A stretch of DNA of 64,000 nucleotides from assembly GCA_030830785.1 (NCBI GenBank), contig JAURMI010000022.1, positions 186,001 to 250,000 of the forward strand. The letters run 5' to 3'. Position numbers and translations under genes: made by a program. This document shows, piece by piece, positions 44,020 through 51,796 of this stretch. Under the pieces are notes generated by a model. It searched no databases, had not been told where the DNA came from, and worked only from the letters and a program-made list of their open reading frames with translations. The DNA comes from Crocinitomicaceae bacterium (GTDB lineage Bacteria; Bacteroidota; Bacteroidia; Flavobacteriales_D; Crocinitomicaceae). The first letter of the stretch is position 1, and each line of letters begins with the position of its first letter.

Positions 44020-45399
44020 TTAAGACAAAGTTGAAGCACATCTATCTAAAAAAGCGTCTCTGGTCAGCAATTCCTGATGACCTGTTTGCATGTTTTTTAA
44101 TCCTACCATACCTGTCTTCATTTCATCCTCACCAATCATTACAACATTGGATACATTTCGATCATTGGCGTATTTGAGTTGTTTTTGCAATTTACTTGCT
44201 TGCGGATATAGTTCTGCTGCGATGCCAAGGTTGCGCACCTCTCTGAGCAGTTTTAAAGAGTGTTTTGCTTCTCTATCGCCAAAATTTACGAATAAAATAC
44301 TCAAGGTCTGGTTCAAGGCCTTTGGGAATAAATCGAGCTCAGTCATCACATCATAAATGCGATCCGCACCAAAAGAAATGCCGATTCCCGATAAGTCTTT
44401 TAAGCCAAACAGTGCGGTCAGGTCGTCATAGCGCCCACCTCCACAAATGCTTCCCATTTTTACTCCATGTGCTTTGACTTCAAATATGGCACCGGTATAA
44501 TAATTCAGACCTCGAGCCAGCGTAAGATCAAAAATGAGTTCACCTTTGTGAAGCCCAAGTGCAGCCACATCAGCCAAGACCTCATTTAATTCATCGAGTC
44601 CCTTTTGACCAATCTCGCTTTGGGCCAAATATTGGCGAAGCATTGCTATCTTTTGCTCATTATTTCCTTGCAATGAAAAGAGCGGCGTAATTTTCTCAAT
44701 TGATTTTTGAGTAAAACCCTTTCGAAGCAATTCATCAATCACACCTTGCTCTCCAATTTTATCCAACTTATCAATAGCGACGGTTAAATCAACAATACGG
44801 TCAGCTTCACCACTTAGCTCGGCAATACCGCTTAAAATTTTTCGATTGTTGATACTGATACTGAATTTAGGCAAACCGAGATTGCTCAAAACTTCATCAA
44901 AAATCTGGATCATTTCTACCTCGTAAAGCAAGGAATCGGAACCTACTACATCCACATCGCATTGCGTAAATTCTTGATAACGGCCGTGTTGAGGTCGATC
45001 TGCCCTCCAGACTGGCTGAATTTGATAGCGTTTAAAAGGGAAAGTGAGTTCATTTTGATGCTGCACCACAAAACGTGCAAAGGGCACAGTCAAATCATAG
45101 CGCAATGCTTTCTCAGCAAGGGAGCTGGCAAATCGAGGTAAATTATCTGCTGCGAGGGCCTTTAAATCGGCTTTTCTCATTTTCTCTCCAGAATTTAAAA
45201 TGCGAAATATCAACCGATCTCCTTCATCGCCATATTTCCCCATTAGCGTAGAAGACAATTCAAAGCTTGGGGTCTGTATAGGCGCATAACCATATCGTTT
45301 AAAGACTTCATCTATTTTACCTAGCATATAGGTGCGTTTTGCAACCTCTACAGGTAAAAAATCTCTAGTGCCTTTTGGAATTGTTGGTTTTTGAGCCAT
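44020..45399 (-). CDS. hisS: histidyl-tRNA synthetase
   Basis: A class II aminoacyl-tRNA synthetase of 459 residues that charges tRNA-His. Motif 1 is around GTRDFLPVEVAKRTYMLGKI, the histidine-binding region is LRYDLTVPFARFVVQHQ and motif 2 is RYQIQPVWRADRPQHGRYQEFTQCDVDVVG. The HisA signature is LARGLNYYTGAIFEV, and motif 3 is GGGRYDDLTALFG then GISFGADRIYDVM. The anticodon-binding domain closes the protein (about 365-450). Length is normal. It is a single gene, convergent with the ElaA-like gene and divergent from yqgE. Confidence 0.97.
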   Translation of the reverse strand: MAQKPTIPKGTRDFLPVEVAKRTYMLGKIDEVFKRYGYAPIQTPSFELSSTLMGKYGDEGDRLIFRILNSGEKMRKADLKALAADNLPRFASSLAEKALRYDLTVPFARFVVQHQNELTFPFKRYQIQPVWRADRPQHGRYQEFTQCDVDVVGSDSLLYEVEMIQIFDEVLSNLGLPKFSISINNRKILSGIAELSGEADRIVDLTVAIDKLDKIGEQGVIDELLRKGFTQKSIEKITPLFSLQGNNEQKIAMLRQYLAQSEIGQKGLDELNEVLADVAALGLHKGELIFDLTLARGLNYYTGAIFEVKAHGVKMGSICGGGRYDDLTALFGLKDLSGIGISFGADRIYDVMTELDLFPKALNQTLSILFVNFGDREAKHSLKLLREVRNLGIAAELYPQASKLQKQLKYANDRNVSNVVMIGEDEMKTGMVGLKNMQTGHQELLTRDAFLDRCASTLS

Positions 45400-45595
45400 T
45401 TTTTGCTAATCCTTGTTGTAAAAATAATGCAATAATCACACCCTCCGACAATTCCAAATAAGGAATTTCTTTAGTATAGCGATATATTAGTCCTTTGAAG
45501 TGGCCTTCTAAGATTACTACAAAAAACTGAAAACAAAAGTAAACAATGCCTCTTGCAAAGCGTCAATTTATTTTGTTTATTTGTTTACCAAGCAA
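45400..45595. other. spacer between divergent hisS and YqgE genes
   Basis: This 196-base AT-rich stretch is the longest gene-free piece of the window. On the minus strand TATTTTTA (plus 45419-45426) is a near match to the -7 box for hisS. A small inverted repeat TTCC...GGAA occurs near 45453-45465. The region near 45571-45587 has TTATTTTG and TTTATTTG, imperfect -7 candidates for the YqgE gene. I see no coding sequence or clear RNA gene in it. Confidence 0.4.
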
Positions 45596-46177
45596 ATGAA
45601 ATTTCAACAACAACACATATTCAAATCTAAACTTGATCCAAAAAAAGGCTGTATGCTCCTAGCCGATCCGCTCTTGGACGAGGCTTTTTTTCAAAGGGCC
45701 GTGGTGTTGCTCATAGATCATAGTGTTGAGGAAAGTTTTGGTTTAGTTTTAAATCATGTCACCGATGTCAAATTAAGTGAATTATTTGAAGACATTGATC
45801 TGGATTTAGCTGTATTCAATGGGGGGCCTGTTTCTCCACAGCAATTGTTCTATTTACATCGCTTTTCTCAAATTGAAGGAAGCTTAAAGGTTGGAAAAGA
45901 CTTATATTTTGGCGGCAATTGGCGGCAAGTCATAGAACGTGCAAATAAAATGAACAAACCACATTTATACTTACGCGTTTTTGCTGGATATTCAGGTTGG
46001 GGAGCTCAACAACTTGAAAATGAAGTGTCTGAACGAGCATGGCTATGCATTTCTCAGGCAGAGAATGATTCAATTTTTAAAATCAAAGTAGAAGATCTTT
46101 GGAAACGACTTTTATTGAACCAAGGGCCAGAATTTAAAATTTTTGCACACTTTCCGCTGCAAGTATCAGATAATTAG
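45596..46177 (+). CDS. YqgE/AlgH family protein
   Basis: A cytoplasmic protein of 193 residues in the UPF0301 family. Characteristic segments are GCMLLADPLLDEAFFQRAVVLLIDH, EESFGLVLNHVTDVKLSELF, NGGPVSPQQLFYLHRF, DLYFGGNWRQVIE and RVFAGYSGWGAQQLENEVSERAWL. The biochemical role of the family is not established. The in-frame non-ATG start about 15 bases upstream is rejected. rpsA follows on the same strand but with its own promoter. Confidence 0.92.
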   Translation: MKFQQQHIFKSKLDPKKGCMLLADPLLDEAFFQRAVVLLIDHSVEESFGLVLNHVTDVKLSELFEDIDLDLAVFNGGPVSPQQLFYLHRFSQIEGSLKVGKDLYFGGNWRQVIERANKMNKPHLYLRVFAGYSGWGAQQLENEVSERAWLCISQAENDSIFKIKVEDLWKRLLLNQGPEFKIFAHFPLQVSDN

Positions 46178-46211
46178 CCCCCTTTTTAGTATAATTTCAA
46201 GTATTTATACC

Positions 46212-46219
46212 TACCTTTG
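46212..46219 (+). promoter_or_regulatory. -7 box of rpsA
   Basis: TACCTTTG (46212-46219) matches TAnnTTTG. Transcription should begin near 46224, leaving an untranslated leader of about 90 bases before ATG 46315, much longer than for other genes in the window. Confidence 0.7.
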
Positions 46220-46232
46220 CACTCTCGAAATT

Positions 46233-46286
46233 AAAAGTGTTCCCTGAAAACACCTTTTATGTTTAACATCTTTCTGATATTCAGGG
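46233..46286 (+). promoter_or_regulatory. candidate structured rpsA mRNA leader with possible pseudoknot
   Basis: AAAAGTGTT (46233-46241) pairs with AACAcCTTTT (46249-46258), giving a nine-pair stem with one bulged C at 46253 and a seven-base loop CCCTGAA (46242-46248). The whole loop is perfectly complementary to TTCAGGG at 46280-46286, 31 bases further on. A hairpin-loop pseudoknot, or a switch between two pairings, is therefore possible upstream of the rpsA start. Autoregulation by S1 is inferred from other bacteria; nothing here proves it. Confidence 0.5.
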
Positions 46287-46314
46287 TATTAGAAATACAA
46301 ATTTTTATAGCCTT

Positions 46315-48102
46315 ATGGCAAAAAATATCGAACCCCACGGAACAGTAGATTTCGATTGGGAAGCCCTACAACTTGATGGTTACAATCAAATTGAGCGCTC
46401 CGAACTAGGAGATCGCTACGAAAAAACCCTTACTTCTATTATGGAAAAAGAAGTAATTCAGGGCACTGTTGTAATGATCAACAAAAAAGAGGTTATCATT
46501 AACATTGGTTACAAATCAGAAGGTGTCGTAGCTGCCAATGAATTTCGTTACAATCCAGATTTAAAAATTGGTGATACAGTTGATATCTATGTAGAATGCT
46601 TAGAAGACAAAACTGGTCAATTAATCGTTTCACACAAAACAGCACGTATGCATAGTGCTTGGATTAGAGTGAATGATGTATTGAAAACTGGTGAAATTAT
46701 CACTGGTTATGTAAAATGCAGAACAAAAGGCGGGTTAATCGTTGATGTTTTCGGAATCGAAGCCTTTTTACCAGGTTCTCAAATTGACGTTAAGCCTATC
46801 CGTGACTACGACGTTTATGTAGGAAAAAACATGGAATTTAAAGTTGTTAAAATCAATGAGGAATTCAGAAATGTTGTTGTATCTCACAAAGCCCTTATCG
46901 AGGCAGAACTCGAAGAACAAAAGAAACAAATTATCTCTGGCCTAGAAAAAGGTCAAGTTTTGGAAGGGGTTGTCAAAAACATCACTTCTTATGGTGTATT
47001 TATAGACCTAGGTGGTGTTGATGGACTTATCCATATTACTGATCTTTCTTGGGGCCGTGTTACACATCCTGAAGAAATGTTAGAGCTCGATCAAAAAATC
47101 AATGTTGTAATATTGGATTTTGACGATGATAAAAAACGCATTGCACTCGGATTAAAACAATTACAACCGCATCCATGGGATTCTTTAGATGCAAATTTAA
47201 ATGTTGGAGATAAAGTTTCTGGTAAAGTAGTAGTAATGGCCGACTACGGTGCATTCATTGAAATTGCTGCTGGTGTGGAAGGTCTTATCCACGTCTCTGA
47301 AATGAGTTGGTCTCAGCACTTGCGTTCTGCTCAAGATTTCCTAAAAATTGGTGATTCAGTAGAGGCGGTGGTTCTGACTTTAGACCGTGAGGAGCGAAAA
47401 ATGTCCTTGGGTATCAAACAATTGATGCCAGACCCATGGAATGACATTGAAACAAAATATGCCGTTGGGACTAAGCACAGTGCCAAAGTACGCAATTTCA
47501 CCAATTTTGGTGTTTTTGTTGAACTCGAAGAAGGTGTTGATGGACTCATCCACATTTCAGATCTTTCTTGGCAGAAAAAAATCAAGCATCCATCAGAATT
47601 CTGCAAAGTTGGTGATGCTATGGAGGTTCTAGTTCTTGAAATTGATCGTGAAAACCGCAGAATTTCTTTAGGTCACAAACAACTTGAAGAAAATCCGTGG
47701 GACGTTTTTGAATCTACATTTGCAGAAGGCACCACGCACAGTGGAACGATTATTGAAATGAAAGATAAGTCTGGTATTGTTGCCCTACCATACGGTGTTG
47801 AAGGGATTTGTCCTTCTAAACATTTAAAGAAGGAAGATGGCACCAATGCAAAGGTGGAAGATACCCTAGAATTCAAAGTTATTGAATTCAATAAAGAGGC
47901 TAAAAAAATCGTTCTTTCGCATACAAGATTATTTGAGGAAGGTGATACAATGCCAAGCAATAACAGCAAAGGCAGCAAAAAATCATCCACAAACAATACT
48001 GATAAAGCAGTTAAAGCCATTAATCAAAATGCTGAGAAATCAACGCTTGGCGACCTCAATGCACTCGCTGAATTGAAGCAAAAAATGGACCGTGGCGAAT
48101 AA
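46315..48102 (+). CDS. rpsA: 30S ribosomal protein S1
   Basis: A 595-residue RNA-binding protein with six S1 (OB-fold) domains at about 48-115, 125-195, 213-285, 297-371, 384-457 and 470-540. Domains 3 to 5 show the strongest repeats (YGVFIDLGGVDGLIHITDLSW, YGAFIEIAAGVEGLIHVSEMSW, FGVFVELEEGVDGLIHISDLSW). A low-complexity serine/asparagine/lysine tail follows. S1 binds mRNA and helps initiation, which matters in Bacteroidota because Shine-Dalgarno sequences are weak. It has a dedicated promoter, a long structured leader and a strong terminator, so it forms its own transcription unit. Confidence 0.97.
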   Translation: MAKNIEPHGTVDFDWEALQLDGYNQIERSELGDRYEKTLTSIMEKEVIQGTVVMINKKEVIINIGYKSEGVVAANEFRYNPDLKIGDTVDIYVECLEDKTGQLIVSHKTARMHSAWIRVNDVLKTGEIITGYVKCRTKGGLIVDVFGIEAFLPGSQIDVKPIRDYDVYVGKNMEFKVVKINEEFRNVVVSHKALIEAELEEQKKQIISGLEKGQVLEGVVKNITSYGVFIDLGGVDGLIHITDLSWGRVTHPEEMLELDQKINVVILDFDDDKKRIALGLKQLQPHPWDSLDANLNVGDKVSGKVVVMADYGAFIEIAAGVEGLIHVSEMSWSQHLRSAQDFLKIGDSVEAVVLTLDREERKMSLGIKQLMPDPWNDIETKYAVGTKHSAKVRNFTNFGVFVELEEGVDGLIHISDLSWQKKIKHPSEFCKVGDAMEVLVLEIDRENRRISLGHKQLEENPWDVFESTFAEGTTHSGTIIEMKDKSGIVALPYGVEGICPSKHLKKEDGTNAKVEDTLEFKVIEFNKEAKKIVLSHTRLFEEGDTMPSNNSKGSKKSSTNNTDKAVKAINQNAEKSTLGDLNALAELKQKMDRGE

Positions 48103-48122
48103 GCTGAATTTTCTATCGATTT

Positions 48123-48146
48123 AAGGGGGTCTCGGCCCCCTTTTTT
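48123..48146 (+). terminator. rho-independent terminator of rpsA
   Basis: AAGGGGG (48123-48129) pairs with CCCCCTT (48136-48142) around a six-base loop, followed by a run of T (48141-48146). It lies 21 bases after the rpsA stop and separates rpsA from the Fur-STAS-purA run. Confidence 0.92.
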
Positions 48147-48187
48147 ATTGTCTGTGTCCCAAATTTATAATTAACTTTAGCGTCTGA

Positions 48188-48637
48188 ATGATGAGTAATT
48201 TTAAATTGTCAACTACAGTTAAAGATATTTTTGCTGCGTATCTAGAGCAGAATGGGCATCGTAAAACACCTGAGCGCTTTGCAATATTAGCAGAAATATA
48301 TGCTTACAGCGGTCATTTTGATATTGAATCATTATATATTAAAATGAAAAATCAAAATTATCGCGTTTCTAGGGCTACATTGTACAATACCATAGATTTA
48401 TTACTTGCATGTAACCTGGTACGAAAGCACCAATTTGGTAAAAACATTGCGCAATTTGAAAAAGCTCATGGATCCAAACAACACGACCATCTTATTTTGA
48501 CAGACACTGGGGAAGTGATTGAATTTTGTGATCCACGCATCCAACAAATTATGGGTACTATTGAAGATCTATTTGGCGTTGAAGTACAACATCATTCCCT
48601 ATATTTTTATGGTATCAAAAAATCAAAAGTTAACTAA
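48188..48637 (+). CDS. Fur-family transcriptional regulator
   Basis: A 149-residue metal-sensing DNA-binding protein. The winged-helix domain is about 10-85 ([53 protein letters not shown]). The dimer domain has [24 protein letters not shown] with likely zinc or iron ligands; the CxxC pair of classical Fur is absent. It may sense iron, zinc or peroxide. TAACTTTA (48172-48179) just upstream is a near match to the -7 box. The stop overlaps the STAS start (TAATG). Confidence 0.9.
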   Translation: MMSNFKLSTTVKDIFAAYLEQNGHRKTPERFAILAEIYAYSGHFDIESLYIKMKNQNYRVSRATLYNTIDLLLACNLVRKHQFGKNIAQFEKAHGSKQHDHLILTDTGEVIEFCDPRIQQIMGTIEDLFGVEVQHHSLYFYGIKKSKVN

Positions 48638-48975
48638 TGGAAGTACATTTGATAGAAAATGGACCACTGAGCATACTCAAGTTCAAAGGTCGTTTTTTCA
48701 CAGAAAGCGATCGAGATAATGCGATTGAAAAATTAGATCATATCGAGAACTGGAATCTTGTAATTGATCTTTCAGACTTAGAATACATTAATTCTACTGG
48801 AATTGCATTTTTGGTAAAGACACTTACAAGATCAAGGCTCAATTTAGGAGATACCGTTTTATATCAACCCAATGAACAGCTCGGCAAAATATTTGAACTC
48901 ACAAGAATGGAGCATATTTTTAGTATTTATCAAGACTTCGAACAAGTAAAAAAGTTTTTTGAACAAACAACATGA
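48637..48975 (+). CDS. STAS-domain anti-sigma factor antagonist-like protein
   Basis: A 112-residue single-domain STAS protein. The core is LKFKGRFFTESDRDNAIEKLDH, NLVIDLSDLEYINSTGIAFLVKTLTRSRLN and LTRMEHIFSIYQDFEQVKKFF. S53 in NSTG is at the position phosphorylated in SpoIIAA-type antagonists, though the preceding residue is N rather than D. No partner kinase or phosphatase gene is nearby. It overlaps Fur by one base and purA by four (ATGA), so it is embedded in a coupled operon. Confidence 0.85.
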   Translation: MEVHLIENGPLSILKFKGRFFTESDRDNAIEKLDHIENWNLVIDLSDLEYINSTGIAFLVKTLTRSRLNLGDTVLYQPNEQLGKIFELTRMEHIFSIYQDFEQVKKFFEQTT

Positions 48976-50240
48976 AAGTAGATGTACTATTAGGTTTACA
49001 ATGGGGTGACGAAGGCAAAGGTAAAATTGTAGATGTCCTCACCCCCTCTTACGATATTATTGCAAGGTTTCAAGGAGGCCCAAATGCTGGGCACACCTTA
49101 GAATTTGAAGGAATTAAACATGTATTACACACCATTCCTTCGGGTATTTTTCATCCAAATGTTATAAATATAGTTGGCAATGGTGTGGTTATTGATCCTG
49201 TGATTTTTAAAGCTGAATTAGATAAACTCAAACCATTTAACATCAATTTTGAAGCCAGATTGTTGATTTCTAAAAAAGCACACCTCATTTTACCTACACA
49301 CAAGCTCTTAGATGCTGCATCAGAACAAGCGAAAGGTAAAAACAAAATTGGATCAACCCTAAAAGGCATAGGCCCGACATATATGGACAAAACAGGGCGA
49401 AATGGACTTCGCGTTGGGGATATTTTTTTACCGAATTTCCAGGATAAATATTCAGCTCTTGTTGAAAAACATATTGGAATTTTGGAGCATCACACTGATT
49501 TCACATATGATTTAGAAATGCTTGAAAAGCCATGGTTTGAAGCTATTGAGGATCTCAAGACATTAGAAGCAATAGATTCTGAACATTACTTGAATTCTGC
49601 CTTAATTCATGGCAAAAAGGTATTGGCTGAGGGTGCTCAAGGAACCATGCTTGACATTGATTTTGGAACCTATCCATTTGTTACTTCCTCAAATACTGTG
49701 ACTGCTGGAACTTGTACTGGATTGGGAATTGCGCCTACAAAAATTGGAAATGTTATTGGTATTTTTAAGGCTTACTGCACGCGCGTTGGAAGCGGTCCAT
49801 TCCCAACGGAGCTATTGGATAACGATGGTGAACTAATGCGAAAGGAAGGAAATGAATTTGGTGCAACAACCGGCAGACCTAGACGCTGTGGTTGGCTAGA
49901 CCTTGTACAATTGCGTTATGCCATAATGGTGAATGGTGTTAGCGAACTTGCCATGATGAAGAGCGATGTATTAGGTATTTTTGACCACATCAACATTTGT
50001 ACACACTATAAAATCAATGGGCAAGAAGTTCGCGATTTTCCTTACGATGTTACTGATTTAGAAATCGAGCCTATTTACCAACAACTTGAAGGTTGGCGAT
50101 GTGACTTAACAGAACTCGATGACTTTAAAAATGCGCCCTTAGCGCTTAAAAACTATGTTTCCTATCTAGAAACACAATTATCGATTCCTATTCGCGTTAT
50201 ATCTGTTGGGCCCGATCGCAAACAGACACTTAACAATTAA
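48972..50240 (+). CDS. purA: adenylosuccinate synthase
   Basis: A 422-residue enzyme that joins IMP and aspartate using GTP, the first step from IMP to AMP. Motifs: GLQWGDEGKGKIVDVL (P-loop with the catalytic aspartate), FQGGPNAGHTLEFEG (catalytic histidine), GTYPFVTSSNTVTAG, GATTGRPRRCGWLDLVQLRYA and ISVGPDRKQTL at the end. The start overlaps the STAS stop by four bases. OstA-like protein follows one base after the stop. Confidence 0.97.
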   Translation: MKVDVLLGLQWGDEGKGKIVDVLTPSYDIIARFQGGPNAGHTLEFEGIKHVLHTIPSGIFHPNVINIVGNGVVIDPVIFKAELDKLKPFNINFEARLLISKKAHLILPTHKLLDAASEQAKGKNKIGSTLKGIGPTYMDKTGRNGLRVGDIFLPNFQDKYSALVEKHIGILEHHTDFTYDLEMLEKPWFEAIEDLKTLEAIDSEHYLNSALIHGKKVLAEGAQGTMLDIDFGTYPFVTSSNTVTAGTCTGLGIAPTKIGNVIGIFKAYCTRVGSGPFPTELLDNDGELMRKEGNEFGATTGRPRRCGWLDLVQLRYAIMVNGVSELAMMKSDVLGIFDHINICTHYKINGQEVRDFPYDVTDLEIEPIYQQLEGWRCDLTELDDFKNAPLALKNYVSYLETQLSIPIRVISVGPDRKQTLNN

Positions 50241-50241
50241 A

Positions 50242-51777
50242 ATGAATATTCGCATCCTTAAACATTTTGCATTATTTATCGGTGCATTATTTTTTTGGAA
50301 GTCATCTTTTGGACAAGGCAGGCTACAACTCTTACCTGGGACGCAAAAAATATATGCAATTCAAAATAATGTGCACAGACTAGTAGGAAGTGTTAGTTTT
50401 GAATACCAAGGCAATACTATGTATTGCGATTCTGCCCATTACAACGATAAAGCCAAGGAGGTAAGAGCGTATGGAAACGTTCATATTCAAAAAAATGGCG
50501 TCAATTTATATGCAGATTCAATCTATTATTCTGAAAGACAAAAGTTCGCTAAACTCTGGGGTCATGTAAGGGCAAGAGATAATGCGTACAAAATGATTGC
50601 AGATTCTATGGATTATGACGCTAAAAAAGGTAGAGCTATATTTCGAAGTTCAGGATCAATTTCCTCAACGGTTTCCGATGAAAAAATTACTTGCCTTCGG
50701 GGTTATTTTTACCCTTCTAATGGTTCGTTCTTCTTTAGTGGTGAGGTCCATTACACTAAAGCCGACCTGGATGTTAAATCCGATACACTGCAATTTGCAT
50801 ACGAACAACAGAAACTTTATTTCATGGGGAACACGCAAATGCGAAATGACAGTACCCAATTGTTTTGTGAGAATGGTTGGTACGATTTAGAGCATCAAAC
50901 TGGCGCGCTTTTTAATCATGCGCAAATTTTTGAAAAGAATAATATTTTAAAAGGGGATACCTTATTTATCAATACCAAATTAAATGACTTCGAAGGCCGT
51001 GGAGATGTCTACTATAAAGATGTAGATCAAAACATTGCTTTATTAGGTAATAAAGCGATTTATAGCTCCACTGATCATTATGCCTATGTTTGTGGTAATA
51101 GCCTTTGTTTTATAAAATATAAACAAGACACGCTCTACTTGCATTCAGATACGCTCTACTTAGAAAAAGATAGTCTCAATAAATCACAATTTCTTTATGG
51201 TCATAAAAATTTTCGATTCTTGCATCCCACTCTTCAAGGAATTGGCGACAGCACTCGGTTTTGCTTTGAATTACAAACTTTAGAAATAAATAAAAATCCA
51301 ATAATGTGGTCACAGCGCGGTGAACTTAAAGGTGCACAGGCCATTGTTTTTTTTAAAGATTCACTGCTTAAACAAATAGAACTAAAAGACAATGCTACAG
51401 TGCTACTTGAATTGCAAAAAGATAGTCTTTATAATCAAATGGCAGCAAAACATATTTATGCTTTATTTGACACAAGTGGTGTACTCAGCAGTGTTGATGC
51501 TGAAGGGCAAGCAAAAACCATATTTTATCCCGAGACTTCAAAGAAGGTCAATGACACTTTAATTGAACAACGACGCGAAGGCCTCAATAGATTAATTTCC
51601 GAACAATTACATCTGGATTTAAAAAATGGGGAGGTCACCCAAATAAGTTATTTGCATCACCCGGACGGGGTGTTTTACCCTATGGATAAAATTGATCAAA
51701 AAGAGCGTTGGATTCAAGGATTTAATTGGAATCCAGATTTAAGACCAACCAATCCAAATTTTTTACGAAAAGACTAA
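50242..51777 (+). CDS. OstA/LptA-like outer membrane biogenesis protein
   Basis: A 511-residue exported protein with a signal peptide (about 1-25, ending FGQ). The first 220 residues follow the OstA/LptA jelly-roll repeat pattern, with SVSFEYQGNTMYCDSAHYNDKAKE, VRAYGNVHIQKNGVNLYADSIYY and DVKSDTLQFAYEQQKLYFMG. Such domains bridge lipopolysaccharide across the periplasm. The C-terminal half repeats the same strand pattern less clearly. I use ATG 50242; the longer in-frame start at 50206 is inside purA. Confidence 0.82.
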   Translation: MNIRILKHFALFIGALFFWKSSFGQGRLQLLPGTQKIYAIQNNVHRLVGSVSFEYQGNTMYCDSAHYNDKAKEVRAYGNVHIQKNGVNLYADSIYYSERQKFAKLWGHVRARDNAYKMIADSMDYDAKKGRAIFRSSGSISSTVSDEKITCLRGYFYPSNGSFFFSGEVHYTKADLDVKSDTLQFAYEQQKLYFMGNTQMRNDSTQLFCENGWYDLEHQTGALFNHAQIFEKNNILKGDTLFINTKLNDFEGRGDVYYKDVDQNIALLGNKAIYSSTDHYAYVCGNSLCFIKYKQDTLYLHSDTLYLEKDSLNKSQFLYGHKNFRFLHPTLQGIGDSTRFCFELQTLEINKNPIMWSQRGELKGAQAIVFFKDSLLKQIELKDNATVLLELQKDSLYNQMAAKHIYALFDTSGVLSSVDAEGQAKTIFYPETSKKVNDTLIEQRREGLNRLISEQLHLDLKNGEVTQISYLHHPDGVFYPMDKIDQKERWIQGFNWNPDLRPTNPNFLRKD

Positions 51778-51796
51778 TTATTCGTGCCTAAGCATT

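Noticed and set aside
47331-48020. Antisense open frames within rpsA
   Set aside because: They arise from the repeated S1-domain codons in the sense gene.
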